A stretch of DNA of 64,000 nucleotides from CAZRZN01 sp964604565 (GTDB lineage Bacteria > Pseudomonadota > Alphaproteobacteria > Rhodobacterales > Rhodobacteraceae). This document shows, one piece after another, positions 7,647 through 16,628 of this stretch. The translations under genes were made by a program, and so were the position numbers. Location of the stretch: the NCBI GenBank assembly GCA_964604565.1, contig CAZRZN010000001.1, positions 12,603 to 76,602 on the forward strand. Reading direction: 5' to 3'. The notes below the pieces were generated by a model. The model saw nothing but the letters and a program-made list of their open reading frames with translations, searched no databases and was not told where the DNA came from. Within the stretch, counting starts at the first letter, position 1. Every line of letters starts with the position of its first letter.

Positions 7647-9484
7647 TCTGCCGCCTGCGTATCCTCAGCCGTGATGAACCCACCGGATTGCCGTTCCCAA
7701 TACCGCGAATATAGCCCGCCGTGAGCCAACAGGGCCTCATGCGTGCCTTCCTCGACGATGCGTCCGCGTTCCAGAACCACGATCCTGTCCATCTGGGCGA
7801 TGGTCGACAACCGGTGCGCGATGGCCAGAACCGTCTTGCCGCGCATCACTTCGCCCAGCGCGGTCTGGATCTCGGCCTCAACCTCACTGTCGAGAGCCGA
7901 GGTCGCCTCATCCAGCACCAGCACCGGCGCGTCCTTCAGGATCGCGCGGGCCAATGCGATGCGTTGCCGCTGTCCACCGGACAGCTTCACGCCGCGCTCC
8001 CCCAGCCGCGCATCATAGCCGCTGTTGCCCTTGTGGTCCTTCAGATCAAGGATGAACTCATGCGCTGCGGCCCTGCGGGCGGCGGCAAAGACCTCTTCCT
8101 CGCTGGCCTCGGGCCGACCGTAGCGAATGTTTTCCAGCGCGGACCGGTTGAACATCGCGGTTTCCTGACGCACGACGGAAATCTGCCGCCTCAGGGCGTG
8201 CTGCGTCAGATCGCGGATATCAGTTCCACCCAACGAAATCCGCCCCTGCTCCACATCATAGAGGCGCAATAGCAGGGAGACGGCAGTCGACTTTCCCGCG
8301 CCGGAGGCCCCGACCAGCGCGACCTTTTCCCCCTGCGCCACGGTCAGATTGAACCCGGACAGCGCATGTGATTCGCCCCCATAGGCAAATCCGACCCCGT
8401 CAAAGCGGATGTCGCCCCGGTCGGCCCGTGGCGCCGCACCCGGCCGGTCCGTGATCGCATGCGGCGGTGTCAGCGTGCCGATCCCGTCCTGCATCTCGCC
8501 AATATTGGTGAAGATGGAAATGGCAACGCGTCCCAGCCGATTGGTCAACATCGAAAGCCGCGTGGTGACCATGGCCGTCACCGCGATGTCGCCCGCGCTG
8601 GCGGTGCCCGCGCTCCAGAGATACAGCGCGCCAAGGATCGAGACCACCGGGAGGATGCCGCCCAAGGTCATCAAGACCATCCGAAAGACGGCAGACAGCT
8701 CACCGAAATTCAGCGCCTTTGCGCGATAGGTTTCCAAGGCATCGCGGGTCGCGGCATCCTCATCCTCATCCCGGGCGAACAGCTTCACCGTCGAGATGTT
8801 GGAAAACGTATCGACAATCTGGCCGGTAACAGCGGTTCGCGCACCGGCCCGTGCGGCGGAACGTGCTTGCACCCTTGGAATGAAATACCGCAGCGCCAGC
8901 GCGTAAAGCACCGCCCAGACCGCAAAGACCGACAGCAACCATGGGTCGATGGCCGCAAGCAGCACAAACGCCCCGACGAACATCGCAATCGAATAGACCA
9001 CGACATCCGACGTCTCCAGCACCAGGTCGGTCAAGGCCCGCGCAGTCTGAAGTGCCTTCTGGCTGAGACGGCCGGCAAAATCGTTTTCGAAGAAACGCAG
9101 GGAATGGCCCAGCACATGCGCGTTCAGCCGTTGCAGAACCATCGGAAACAGGTTCGGCCCCAGCATCACACCCGACACGCTGGCGTCAAAGACAAACAGC
9201 ACGGGTCGCACAAGCAGGAAAAAGATCAGGCCAAAGGCGATCAGTGGCCAGAAAGGCCCCCAGAAGGCCCCCGGACCGGTAACCTCCGCACTGTCGATCA
9301 CCCAACCGGTGAAGCGTGCCGCCACCAGTTCCGAAACGCCTGTCAGAAAGGTGATGCAGACCGCCAGCAGGATCGCCCTTTCGGACCCGCGCAGACCCCA
9401 GCGCATGAAAGGCAGCAAGGCCTGTGGCGGCGGTCCATCGGCAGGTTGAAATGGATCGATCTGCGGCAGGAGGCGGCGGATCAT
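7643..9484 (-). CDS. ABC exporter half-transporter, copy 1 (fused membrane and ATPase domains)
   Basis: 613 residues: a six-helix transmembrane domain (about 30-330) fused to an ATPase domain. The ATPase has Walker A GASGAGKST, signature LSGGQRQRIALARAIL, Walker B VLVLDEATSALDSE and the switch histidine in AIAHRLST. This is the MsbA/McjD-like exporter architecture, acting as a homo- or heterodimer. It is the third and distal of three paralogues that follow one another with stop-start overlaps, and all three end in a similar GGLYxRYWERQSGGF-type tail. The substrate is unknown. Clues are only contextual: no peptide precursor or glycolipid synthesis gene is adjacent. Confidence 0.93.
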   Translation of the reverse strand: MIRRLLPQIDPFQPADGPPPQALLPFMRWGLRGSERAILLAVCITFLTGVSELVAARFTGWVIDSAEVTGPGAFWGPFWPLIAFGLIFFLLVRPVLFVFDASVSGVMLGPNLFPMVLQRLNAHVLGHSLRFFENDFAGRLSQKALQTARALTDLVLETSDVVVYSIAMFVGAFVLLAAIDPWLLSVFAVWAVLYALALRYFIPRVQARSAARAGARTAVTGQIVDTFSNISTVKLFARDEDEDAATRDALETYRAKALNFGELSAVFRMVLMTLGGILPVVSILGALYLWSAGTASAGDIAVTAMVTTRLSMLTNRLGRVAISIFTNIGEMQDGIGTLTPPHAITDRPGAAPRADRGDIRFDGVGFAYGGESHALSGFNLTVAQGEKVALVGASGAGKSTAVSLLLRLYDVEQGRISLGGTDIRDLTQHALRRQISVVRQETAMFNRSALENIRYGRPEASEEEVFAAARRAAAHEFILDLKDHKGNSGYDARLGERGVKLSGGQRQRIALARAILKDAPVLVLDEATSALDSEVEAEIQTALGEVMRGKTVLAIAHRLSTIAQMDRIVVLERGRIVEEGTHEALLAHGGLYSRYWERQSGGFITAEDTQAAE

Positions 9485-11343
9485 TCAGCGGCCTCCACCG
9501 CGTCTTCGCCCAGAAAGCCACCGGATTGCCGTTCCCAATAGCGCGCATAAAGCCCGCCCAGCGCCAGCAGTTCGTCATGCGTGCCCTGTTCCGCGATATG
9601 CCCCTGATCAAGCACCACGATCCGGTCCATGCTGGAAATCGTGCTAAGGCGGTGCGCGATGGCCAGCACCGTCTTACCCTCCATCACCCTCGCCAGCGCA
9701 TCCTGAATGGAGGCTTCGACCTCGGAGTCGAGCGCGCTTGTCGCCTCGTCCAGAACGAGGATCGGGGCGTCCTTCAGAATGGCGCGGGCAAGTGCGATCC
9801 GTTGACGCTGTCCACCAGACAGCTTGACCCCGCGTTCGCCCAGATAGGCCCCGTATCCTGTCCGGCCGCGAAAATCGGCTAGGTCGAGGATGAACTCATG
9901 CGCCTCGGCCCTTTTCGCCGCGGCGATGACCTCATCCTCGGTCGCGTCGGGCCGGCCATAGCGGATGTTGTCCAGTGCGGACCGGTTGAACATCGCGGTT
10001 TCCTGCGTGACCATTCCGATCTGGTGCCGCAGGCTGTCCTGCGTCACGCCTGCCACATCCCTGCCGTCGATCCGCACTTCGCCGCTTTCGGTGTCGTAAA
10101 GCCGCAGCAAGAGAGAGACGAGCGTGGACTTGCCCGCGCCGGAGGCCCCGACAATTGCCAGTTTCTCACCCGCCGCGATGGTTAGCGAAATGCCCGATAC
10201 GCCGCCGGTCTTTCCACCATAAGCAAAATTCACATTATCGAACACGATTTCGCCCTCGGTCACCCGCAGGTCCTGCGCGTTGGGCGGGTCCGTCAGCGTG
10301 TGCGGAACGCTGAGGGTCTGCATCCCATCCTCGACCTCGCCAAGATGGCCGTAGATCACCATCAAGGTAAAGCTGATCCAGCCGGTCATCTGGGCCAGCC
10401 GGATGGTTACCGCGCCAACGGCCGCAATGTCACCGGGCGACACGCCCGCGCTGCCCATGGCGATGGCCGCCCCGACCATGATCACCGGCAGGGTTCCCGC
10501 GATAAAGATCAGACCAAGGCGAAAAGCGGTCGTCGCCTCGCCGAAATGCAGCGTCTTGCCGCGCAGGTTCTCCATCGAGCCCAGCGCCATGCGGTCCTCA
10601 TGCATGTCCCCGGCAAAAAGCTTGACCGTCTTGATGTTGGAAATCGTGTCCACCACCTGCCCCGTCACCATGGCCTGCGCCTCTGCCCGCGCGGCGGATC
10701 GGGTGCGAATGACCGGGAGGGTCACCCGCAAAAAGGCCAGATATACCACGAACCAGCCCGCCAGCAGCAGCAGCATGAGGGGGTGGATAGACCCCAGCAG
10801 CACCGCCGTCCCGAGGACCGTCGCAAGGCCGAAGGTCACGGCGTTGACCGTTTCGATCACGATTTCCGTCAGAGATCGGGCCGCCTGCATCTGCTTTTGC
10901 GCGACGCGACCCGCGTAATCGTCATCGAAGAACGTGACCGCCTGACCCAGCGTCCAGCGATACAGGCGCGCGAGGATCAGCTTGAAGATATTCGGCCCGA
11001 TCATCACCGACTGCGTCAATGCCAGCCCGCCGAAAAGCAGGGGCCGCAACACCAGCAAGAGGCCAACCGCCGCGACGATCAGCATGCCGTGGTCCGCCAG
11101 AAAGCCACCCTCTACCGGGCCGCCGACCGCATCGACGACACGGCCGAGCAGATACATGGACAGCACTTCGGTGATCCCGGCAGCGACCGAGATGGCCACG
11201 CCCAGCCAGATGATCGGCCAGCCCCCCTTCAGCGCCCATTGCATGAAGGCGCGCAAGCGGTCCGGTGGCATGCCCTCGGCTTGCCGTTCGGGATCGATCA
11301 TGTTGCCCGCACGATGGACGACTTGTTGAAATACGGTCTTCAT
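9481..11343 (-). CDS. ABC exporter half-transporter, copy 2
   Basis: 620 residues with the same plan as its neighbours. An N-terminal segment (about 1-35) is followed by six helices and an ATPase domain with GASGAGKST, ETAMFNRSALDNIRYGRPDA (Q-loop to X-loop), LSGGQRQRIALARAIL and VLDEATSALDSE. It is closest to copy 1 by eye, especially in the ATPase half, which suggests the more recent duplication. The ATG at MKTVFQQVV overlaps the stop of the upstream gene as TGATG; a GTG one codon earlier is the alternative. The ATGA overlap with the following gene implies coupled translation and possibly a heteromeric exporter. Confidence 0.93.
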   Translation of the reverse strand: MKTVFQQVVHRAGNMIDPERQAEGMPPDRLRAFMQWALKGGWPIIWLGVAISVAAGITEVLSMYLLGRVVDAVGGPVEGGFLADHGMLIVAAVGLLLVLRPLLFGGLALTQSVMIGPNIFKLILARLYRWTLGQAVTFFDDDYAGRVAQKQMQAARSLTEIVIETVNAVTFGLATVLGTAVLLGSIHPLMLLLLAGWFVVYLAFLRVTLPVIRTRSAARAEAQAMVTGQVVDTISNIKTVKLFAGDMHEDRMALGSMENLRGKTLHFGEATTAFRLGLIFIAGTLPVIMVGAAIAMGSAGVSPGDIAAVGAVTIRLAQMTGWISFTLMVIYGHLGEVEDGMQTLSVPHTLTDPPNAQDLRVTEGEIVFDNVNFAYGGKTGGVSGISLTIAAGEKLAIVGASGAGKSTLVSLLLRLYDTESGEVRIDGRDVAGVTQDSLRHQIGMVTQETAMFNRSALDNIRYGRPDATEDEVIAAAKRAEAHEFILDLADFRGRTGYGAYLGERGVKLSGGQRQRIALARAILKDAPILVLDEATSALDSEVEASIQDALARVMEGKTVLAIAHRLSTISSMDRIVVLDQGHIAEQGTHDELLALGGLYARYWERQSGGFLGEDAVEAAE

Positions 11344-13193
11344 CACTCTGCTGCCTGCGTATCAGGGTCGAGGAACCCGCCCGATTGACGTGCCCAGAAG
11401 CTGGCATATAGCCCGCCCTTGGCCAAAAGCGCGTCATGGCTCCCCTGTTCGACGATGCGCCCCTGGTCCATGACCAGAATGCGGTCCATCTTTGCGATGG
11501 TGCTCAGACGGTGGGCAATGGCAATCACGGTCTTGCCTTCCATCATGCCATAAAGCGTGTCCTGTATCGCAGCCTCAACCTCGGAGTCGAGCGCACTTGT
11601 CGCCTCGTCCAGCAGCAGGATCGGCGCATTTTTCAGGATCACGCGGGCCAGCGTCACCCGCTGGCGCTGACCGCCGGACAGCTTGACCCCGCGTTCCCCG
11701 ACATGCGCATCATAGCCGGTCCGACCCTGCGGATCCTCCAGATCAAGAATGAAATCATGCGCCTGCGCCTGCGCGGCGGCGGCCAGCATCTCTGCCTCTG
11801 TGGCATCGGGACGACCGTAGAGGATGTTGTCGCGCACCGACCGGTGCAGCAGCGACGACTCCTGCTGGACCATCCCGATATTCAGGCGCAGGCTGTCCTG
11901 CGTAACTTGCGATATATCCTGTCCGTCGATCAGGATGCGCCCCTGTTCCACGTCGTAAAAGCGCAGCAACAGTTTGACCAGCGTCGACTTCCCAGCGCCC
12001 GACCGTCCCACGAGACCCAGCTTTTCGCCCGGTCTGATCGTCAGGGTAATGTCATCGAGGCCGCCCATCCCGCGCCCATAATGATGCGACAGGCCTTCCA
12101 ACGCGATCTCCCCCTTGTCGAGCCGCAGCGGTTTGGCACCATCGCGGTCGACCAGTGTGATCGGCTGGGCAATCGTCTCCATCCCCTCGGCCACGACACC
12201 GAGCTGCCGGAAAAAGGTCGTCAGCGCCCACATGATCCAGCCGGTCATCGCGTTCAGTCGCAGGGTCAACGCCGTCGCGGCCGCGACCGCACCGGTCGAG
12301 GCTGCGCCCTGCATCCAGAGCGCAATCGCCCAGCCCACGACCCCGACGATCAGCAATCCGTTCAGCAGAACCAGAGCAATGTCCATCAGCGTGTAAAGCC
12401 GCATCTCCACCTGAAAGGTCTGGCGCGTCTCCTCGATGGCTTCCTTTGCGTAGTCGAGTTCCCGGCTGTGATGCGCGAACATCTTGACCGAATGGATGTT
12501 GGTGTAGCTGTCCACGACGCGCCCGGTCACGAGGCTGCGCGCATCCGACGCCGCCTTTGACGCGGGACCGACACGCACCACAACCCAGCGCATCAAAACG
12601 GCATAAAGCGCAAACCAAACCACCAGCGGGATCATCAGGCGCGGGTCGGCATCGCCAAGCAGGACCATTGCCCCCAAAAGATAGGCAAGCGAAAAGGTGA
12701 TCGCGTCGAACACCTGGAACACCGCCTCACCCGCGGCGGGAGGCGTCTGCATGATCCGGTTGGCGATTCGGCCGGCAAAGTCGTTTTCGAACCAGCCAAC
12801 CGATTGACGCAGCACGTGGTTGTGGGACCGCCAGCGGATCAATGTGCCGAAATTCGGCATCACGGCATTGTTGAGCAAGAGCACATCCAGCGCCTGAATC
12901 GCCGGCCTCAGCAACAGGATGAACGCCGCAAGCGCGATAAGGGCGGTGCCGTGGTTCTGCCAGACCTGCGTGGGATCGCCGCCATCGGTCATGATGTCCA
13001 CGACCCAGCCCATCGCCCAGATCAGCCAGACCTCGACCGCTGCAACGACCACCGACATCAGCGCCGTGACAACGAAAATGCGCCGGAAAGGGCGGGCATA
13101 ATCCATCATGAAGGGCAACAGCCGGCGCGGCGGATGATCCTTTGCCGGATAGTCGCAATATGGATCAACAAGGTTTTCAAAGAAACGGAACAT
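11343..13193 (-). CDS. ABC exporter half-transporter, copy 3 (first gene of the operon)
   Basis: 616 residues, promoter-proximal member of the tandem set. A cytosolic N-terminus (FFENLVDPYCDYPAKDHPPR) precedes six membrane helices. The ATPase domain has GRSGAGKST as Walker A, ESSLLHRSVRDNILYGRPDA, LSGGQRQRVTLARVIL and LLLDEATSALDSE. Its membrane half and Walker A (GRSG rather than GASG) differ more from the other two, so it is the outlier paralogue. GAGGAG 8 bases upstream supports the start. The operon promoter should lie in the 175 bases between this gene and the CCA-adding enzyme; I could not place it. Confidence 0.93.
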   Translation of the reverse strand: MFRFFENLVDPYCDYPAKDHPPRRLLPFMMDYARPFRRIFVVTALMSVVVAAVEVWLIWAMGWVVDIMTDGGDPTQVWQNHGTALIALAAFILLLRPAIQALDVLLLNNAVMPNFGTLIRWRSHNHVLRQSVGWFENDFAGRIANRIMQTPPAAGEAVFQVFDAITFSLAYLLGAMVLLGDADPRLMIPLVVWFALYAVLMRWVVVRVGPASKAASDARSLVTGRVVDSYTNIHSVKMFAHHSRELDYAKEAIEETRQTFQVEMRLYTLMDIALVLLNGLLIVGVVGWAIALWMQGAASTGAVAAATALTLRLNAMTGWIMWALTTFFRQLGVVAEGMETIAQPITLVDRDGAKPLRLDKGEIALEGLSHHYGRGMGGLDDITLTIRPGEKLGLVGRSGAGKSTLVKLLLRFYDVEQGRILIDGQDISQVTQDSLRLNIGMVQQESSLLHRSVRDNILYGRPDATEAEMLAAAAQAQAHDFILDLEDPQGRTGYDAHVGERGVKLSGGQRQRVTLARVILKNAPILLLDEATSALDSEVEAAIQDTLYGMMEGKTVIAIAHRLSTIAKMDRILVMDQGRIVEQGSHDALLAKGGLYASFWARQSGGFLDPDTQAAE

Positions 13194-13368
13194 GCCGGGC
13201 GCTCCTCGGCGCTCAAGTAAGGACTGAATAGGATCAAGCGGGATTTTCCAAAGCCGATCCGGCTGTTCGGACCGGCTCAGGCGAAGCGGATAGTGGCCCT
13301 GTCGCGCACCATCATGTCTTCCCGGCAGGGTAGAGTCGGCATTCTCTTAGGACAGAACGTCGGGCAAG

Positions 13369-14532
13369 TCACCCCTCGCCAAGACGGTTGAGCAGCGCGG
13401 CCTTGTCAAGCGTGAACCCGGAGTCGATCCATAGCGTCTCTGCACGTTTCAGTGCATCGCCTAGATACGGCCCTTGATACCCGGGCATCAAGTCCTTGGC
13501 TTTCAGTGGAAACCGCGCCTGCGCACCGGCGTCGACCTCTTCGGACAGGCCGGATGGCAACGGACCGCCAAGGCTGGCCGCCCGCAAGCCAGCGGCGGTC
13601 AACCCGACCGTCGCCCCGTGGCGGTAGGCGATGGCCCCGGGTTTCTCGGAGGTTGCCATCAACGCGCGATACAGGGACAGACGCCTCTGATTCGCCTTGG
13701 ACAGGCGCAGGGCCGCGCCGTCTTCGCACCCGATGGCCGCCATGCGGGCCATCGGATCCACGGAGAGTTCCAGTTGCGCCTCATGCAGAAGATAGGGACC
13801 GAGGGCATGAACAGAGGTGCCCGGCAACACGCGGGCCAGCACACCGATCTGGTCCATCACGCAGACCGCCATCAGGGGATCCGGCGCACTGAACAGCTTG
13901 ATCAGTTCCGCCCCCACGCGTTCCCGCGAGAGTTGATCCAGACCATCCTGACAGGCTGCGATCGCTGACAGCGCCTCTGCATCCATGCCCTGCGCGGGAT
14001 CGCCATACCATGCCGTGAAGCGGAAAAACCGAAGGATGCGCAGATAATCCTCCCGGATGCGCGTCTCCGCATCGAGGATGAACCGAAACCGCCGCGCTGC
14101 CAGATCGGGCAAGCCGCCCAGCGGATCGATCACCGTGCCGCGCCGGTCGGCATAAAGCGCGTTCATGGTGAAATCCCGGCGCACCGCGTCCGCATGCAGG
14201 TCATCGGCAAAACGAACGACAGCCCGCCGCCCATCCGTTTCGACATCTGCACGAAAGGTGGTGACCTCAAACCCCTCCCCGTGGGCGACCACCGTCACCG
14301 TCCCGTGGTCGATCCCGGTCGGCACCACCTTCAGGCCCGCCGCCTTGGCAAGGTTCATCACCCGCAATGGCCGCGCATCGGTGGAGATATCGACATCGCT
14401 TACGGGCACACCCAAGAGGGCATTGCGCACGCAGCCACCCACCGCATAGGCCAGATGCCCCGCATCCTCCAACAGTCCCATGACGATCTGGGTGGCGTCT
14501 GCCTCCAGCCAGATGCCAGACACTCTGGTCAA
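13369..14532 (-). CDS. cca: CCA tRNA nucleotidyltransferase / poly(A) polymerase family
   Basis: 387 residues. It adds or repairs the 3' CCA of tRNAs, or extends RNA with A; the two activities share this fold. The head domain shows YAVGGCVRNALLGVPVSDVDIS, where the GG and the DVD carboxylates bind ATP and metal. FEVTTFRADVETDGRRAVVRF and RRDFTMNALY follow, the latter a class II hallmark. RIREDYLRILRFFRF marks the neck. The frame opens at TTG 14532 (protein start MTRVSGIWL), overlapping the Nudix stop as TTGA; an in-frame GTG lies nine bases later. No HD phosphohydrolase motif was seen. Confidence 0.92.
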   Translation of the reverse strand: MTRVSGIWLEADATQIVMGLLEDAGHLAYAVGGCVRNALLGVPVSDVDISTDARPLRVMNLAKAAGLKVVPTGIDHGTVTVVAHGEGFEVTTFRADVETDGRRAVVRFADDLHADAVRRDFTMNALYADRRGTVIDPLGGLPDLAARRFRFILDAETRIREDYLRILRFFRFTAWYGDPAQGMDAEALSAIAACQDGLDQLSRERVGAELIKLFSAPDPLMAVCVMDQIGVLARVLPGTSVHALGPYLLHEAQLELSVDPMARMAAIGCEDGAALRLSKANQRRLSLYRALMATSEKPGAIAYRHGATVGLTAAGLRAASLGGPLPSGLSEEVDAGAQARFPLKAKDLMPGYQGPYLGDALKRAETLWIDSGFTLDKAALLNRLGEG

Positions 14533-15131
14533 GGCTGCACCCGTTCGGCCAGCCCGCGAAGCATCCGCGCCGTCGCGCCCCAGATGTAATAGGGTCCGAA
14601 GGGAACGGTGTAATACAGGCGCCTCTGCCCCCGCCAGCGGCGTCCCTGCACCGAAAATCGCGTCAAATCAATCACATGCGAATAAGGCACCGTAAACACT
14701 TCCTCGACTTCGCCAAGCTCCGGCACCGGCGTGAAATCACCCTTTATAAGTCCCAGAACGGGTGTGACACGAAAGCCGGTCACGGTTTCATGCGGCGGCA
14801 AGGTGCCAAGCACCTCCACCTGACCGGGTTCAAGCGCGACCTCTTCATGCGCTTCGCGCAAGGCGGCGGCGATCTCATCCCTGTCGCCGGGATCGACCTT
14901 GCCACCCGGAAAGGCGATCTGCCCCGGATGATGCTTCAATCGGCTGGAACGCTTTGTCAGGACAAGATCCAACCCTGCGGCCCCCTTCTGAAACGCGATC
15001 AGAACCCCGGCATCGCGCAACTTGCGCCCTTCAGGCAGAGAGATATTGGCATTCAGATCAAAATCCGATGAGGCCACACCCTGAAAATGCGGCGCCTGAC
15101 GCAGCGCCGATTCCTGATCAGTCACCGTCAT
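14529..15131 (-). CDS. Nudix hydrolase, CoA pyrophosphatase type
   Basis: 200 residues with a clear Nudix box (FPGGKVDPGD followed by REAHEEV) and the UPF0035-like lead-in LTKRSSRLKHHPGQIAFPG typical of YeaB/NudL CoA pyrophosphatases. These cleave CoA and acyl-CoA to phosphopantetheine and 3',5'-ADP. The C-terminal part contains GHxIWGATAR-like sequence (YYIWGATARMLRGL), also typical. The start overlaps the end of hslO by 14 bases, and the stop overlaps the start of the CCA enzyme, giving an hslO-nudix-cca operon. A TTG at 15146 would add five residues. Confidence 0.88.
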   Translation of the reverse strand: MTVTDQESALRQAPHFQGVASSDFDLNANISLPEGRKLRDAGVLIAFQKGAAGLDLVLTKRSSRLKHHPGQIAFPGGKVDPGDRDEIAAALREAHEEVALEPGQVEVLGTLPPHETVTGFRVTPVLGLIKGDFTPVPELGEVEEVFTVPYSHVIDLTRFSVQGRRWRGQRRLYYTVPFGPYYIWGATARMLRGLAERVQP

Positions 15132-16101
15132 CGGCGTCGAAGCCAACGGTCGACGGGTCCAGATCGTAATGCGCGCCGCAGAACTGGCAATCTGCTGTCA
15201 CCCGGCCATCGTCCGTCGTCATCTTTTCGATGTCACGGGCCGAATAGATCGACAGGCTCTGGCGCACCCGATCCTCCGAACAGCTGCACCCGAAGCGGAC
15301 CGGCTGGCTGTCGAAGACCCGCGGCGATTCCTCATGGAACAGGCGCAACAAAAGCTCTGTCGGGGGAACGCTGGGACCGATCAATTCCAGCTGCTCGACC
15401 GTGCGCAGATGGCTGTTGACGCGGTTCCAGTTTTCTTCGCTGTCGCCCTCGACCAAATCCTCGGCCGTCAGCAGCCCCGCCTCGCCCGATCCGCCATCGG
15501 TGGCAAATGGCGACGCCTTCGGCATATGTTGCAGCATCATGCCGCCAGCTCGCCAATGTTCCGGCGCGCCGCCCTCTGTCGAACGGTCATAGGACAGCGC
15601 AAAGGTCGTGGGGAGCTGTTCGGACTGCGCGAAATAGGCGGCGGCACAATCCGACAAGCTGTCGCCCGCGATTGGCGTGATGCCCTGATAGGGCTGCATG
15701 CCCTCGCCCTGATTGATGATAATGGCGAAATAGCCGGACCCCAACTGCTGAAAGGGCGGCTCGTCGGTGATGCGGTCGCGGTCAAAGCTTGCGTAGGCAC
15801 GGATGCGCGCGGGCTGGCCGGGTTCCTGCGGACCGTAGTAATCGGTTGCGATCATGCGGACGGGTCCGTTGGTCTGCACCTGAAGGGACAGTTTCCAACG
15901 CAGTTTGATCGTTTGTCCGATCAGCGCCGTTAGCAGCGTCATCTCTGCGACCAGCGCCTCGACCGAGGCCGGGTAATCATGTTGTTTCAGAACGCCCGAT
16001 AGCACGCCGTCAAGGCGTGCCACCCGCCCGCGCATGTCCGAACGCTCAAGCTGAAAGGGAAGGACTGTATCGTCCCAAGCGAGTTTATTGCCGATGCTCA
16101 T
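15118..16101 (-). CDS. hslO: Hsp33 redox-regulated chaperone
   Basis: The 327-residue holdase is activated by oxidative unfolding. The zinc-binding redox switch is visible near the C-terminus: CSC in VRFGCSCSEDR and CQFC in TADCQFCGAHY about 30 residues later. It matches the CXC/CXXC pattern exactly. The core contains GPVRMIATDYY and the family's mid-region GGMMLQHMP. AAGGAAA before ATG 16101 sets the start at MSIGNKLAWDD; longer frames upstream have no support. It heads the minus-strand operon with the Nudix and CCA genes. Confidence 0.95.
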   Translation of the reverse strand: MSIGNKLAWDDTVLPFQLERSDMRGRVARLDGVLSGVLKQHDYPASVEALVAEMTLLTALIGQTIKLRWKLSLQVQTNGPVRMIATDYYGPQEPGQPARIRAYASFDRDRITDEPPFQQLGSGYFAIIINQGEGMQPYQGITPIAGDSLSDCAAAYFAQSEQLPTTFALSYDRSTEGGAPEHWRAGGMMLQHMPKASPFATDGGSGEAGLLTAEDLVEGDSEENWNRVNSHLRTVEQLELIGPSVPPTELLLRLFHEESPRVFDSQPVRFGCSCSEDRVRQSLSIYSARDIEKMTTDDGRVTADCQFCGAHYDLDPSTVGFDADDGD

Positions 16102-16179
16102 GGGGTTTCCTTGTGTGCCTGCGGGTGGCATATCGCGATGATATAAGATGAATGGACCGCGACGCAAAGGGGGCTGCGC

Positions 16180-16626
16180 ATGACACCGAGAGTCGGCAGA
16201 CCGCCGCAGACCGGACAGCGTTACCGGTTGCGAGCCGGGGTTTACGCAATCCTGCCCCGGAACGGAAAGCTTTTGCTGACCCATCAGGCCGAACCGACGC
16301 CCGAGGTCCAGCTGCCCGGTGGCGGCATCGATCCCGGGGAAAACCCGCTGCCCGCTTTGTATCGCGAAGTGATGGAAGAAACGGGCTGGCTGATTACCCG
16401 TCCTCGTCGGTTGGGTGCCTTTCGAAGATTCACTTTCATGCCCGAATACGATCTCTGGGCGGAAAAGCTTTGTATCATCTACACGGCCGAACCGGTGCGG
16501 CCGCATGGCCCGCCAACAGAAAAGGGGCATGTCGCCCTTTGGCGAACGGCGCAGGACGCTGTCCACGACCTCGGCAATCCGGGTGATCGCGAATTCGTCC
16601 GCCGATGGGCTCCGATACGATTCTGA
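16180..16626 (+). CDS. Nudix hydrolase
   Basis: 148 residues with the Nudix box QLPGGGIDPGENPLPALYRE followed by VMEETGW, where the glutamates coordinate metal. The N-terminal YRLRAGVYAILPRNGKLLLT and the FTFMPEYDLWAEKLCIIYTA region resemble small mutator-type or sugar-nucleotide Nudix proteins. The substrate is not predictable. It is divergent from hslO and ends two bases before the stop of the PP2C gene, which runs toward it. Confidence 0.85.
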   Translation: MTPRVGRPPQTGQRYRLRAGVYAILPRNGKLLLTHQAEPTPEVQLPGGGIDPGENPLPALYREVMEETGWLITRPRRLGAFRRFTFMPEYDLWAEKLCIIYTAEPVRPHGPPTEKGHVALWRTAQDAVHDLGNPGDREFVRRWAPIRF

Positions 16627-16628
16627 CG

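Noticed and set aside
8459..12560. Plus-strand frames of about 360 residues opposite the ABC genes
   Set aside because: They are mirror frames of strongly conserved exporters, rich in Arg, Gln and His, without ribosome binding sites.
13194..13368. tRNA or small RNA in the gap before the first ABC gene
   Set aside because: No cloverleaf or terminator-like hairpin with T tract was found; likely promoter DNA.
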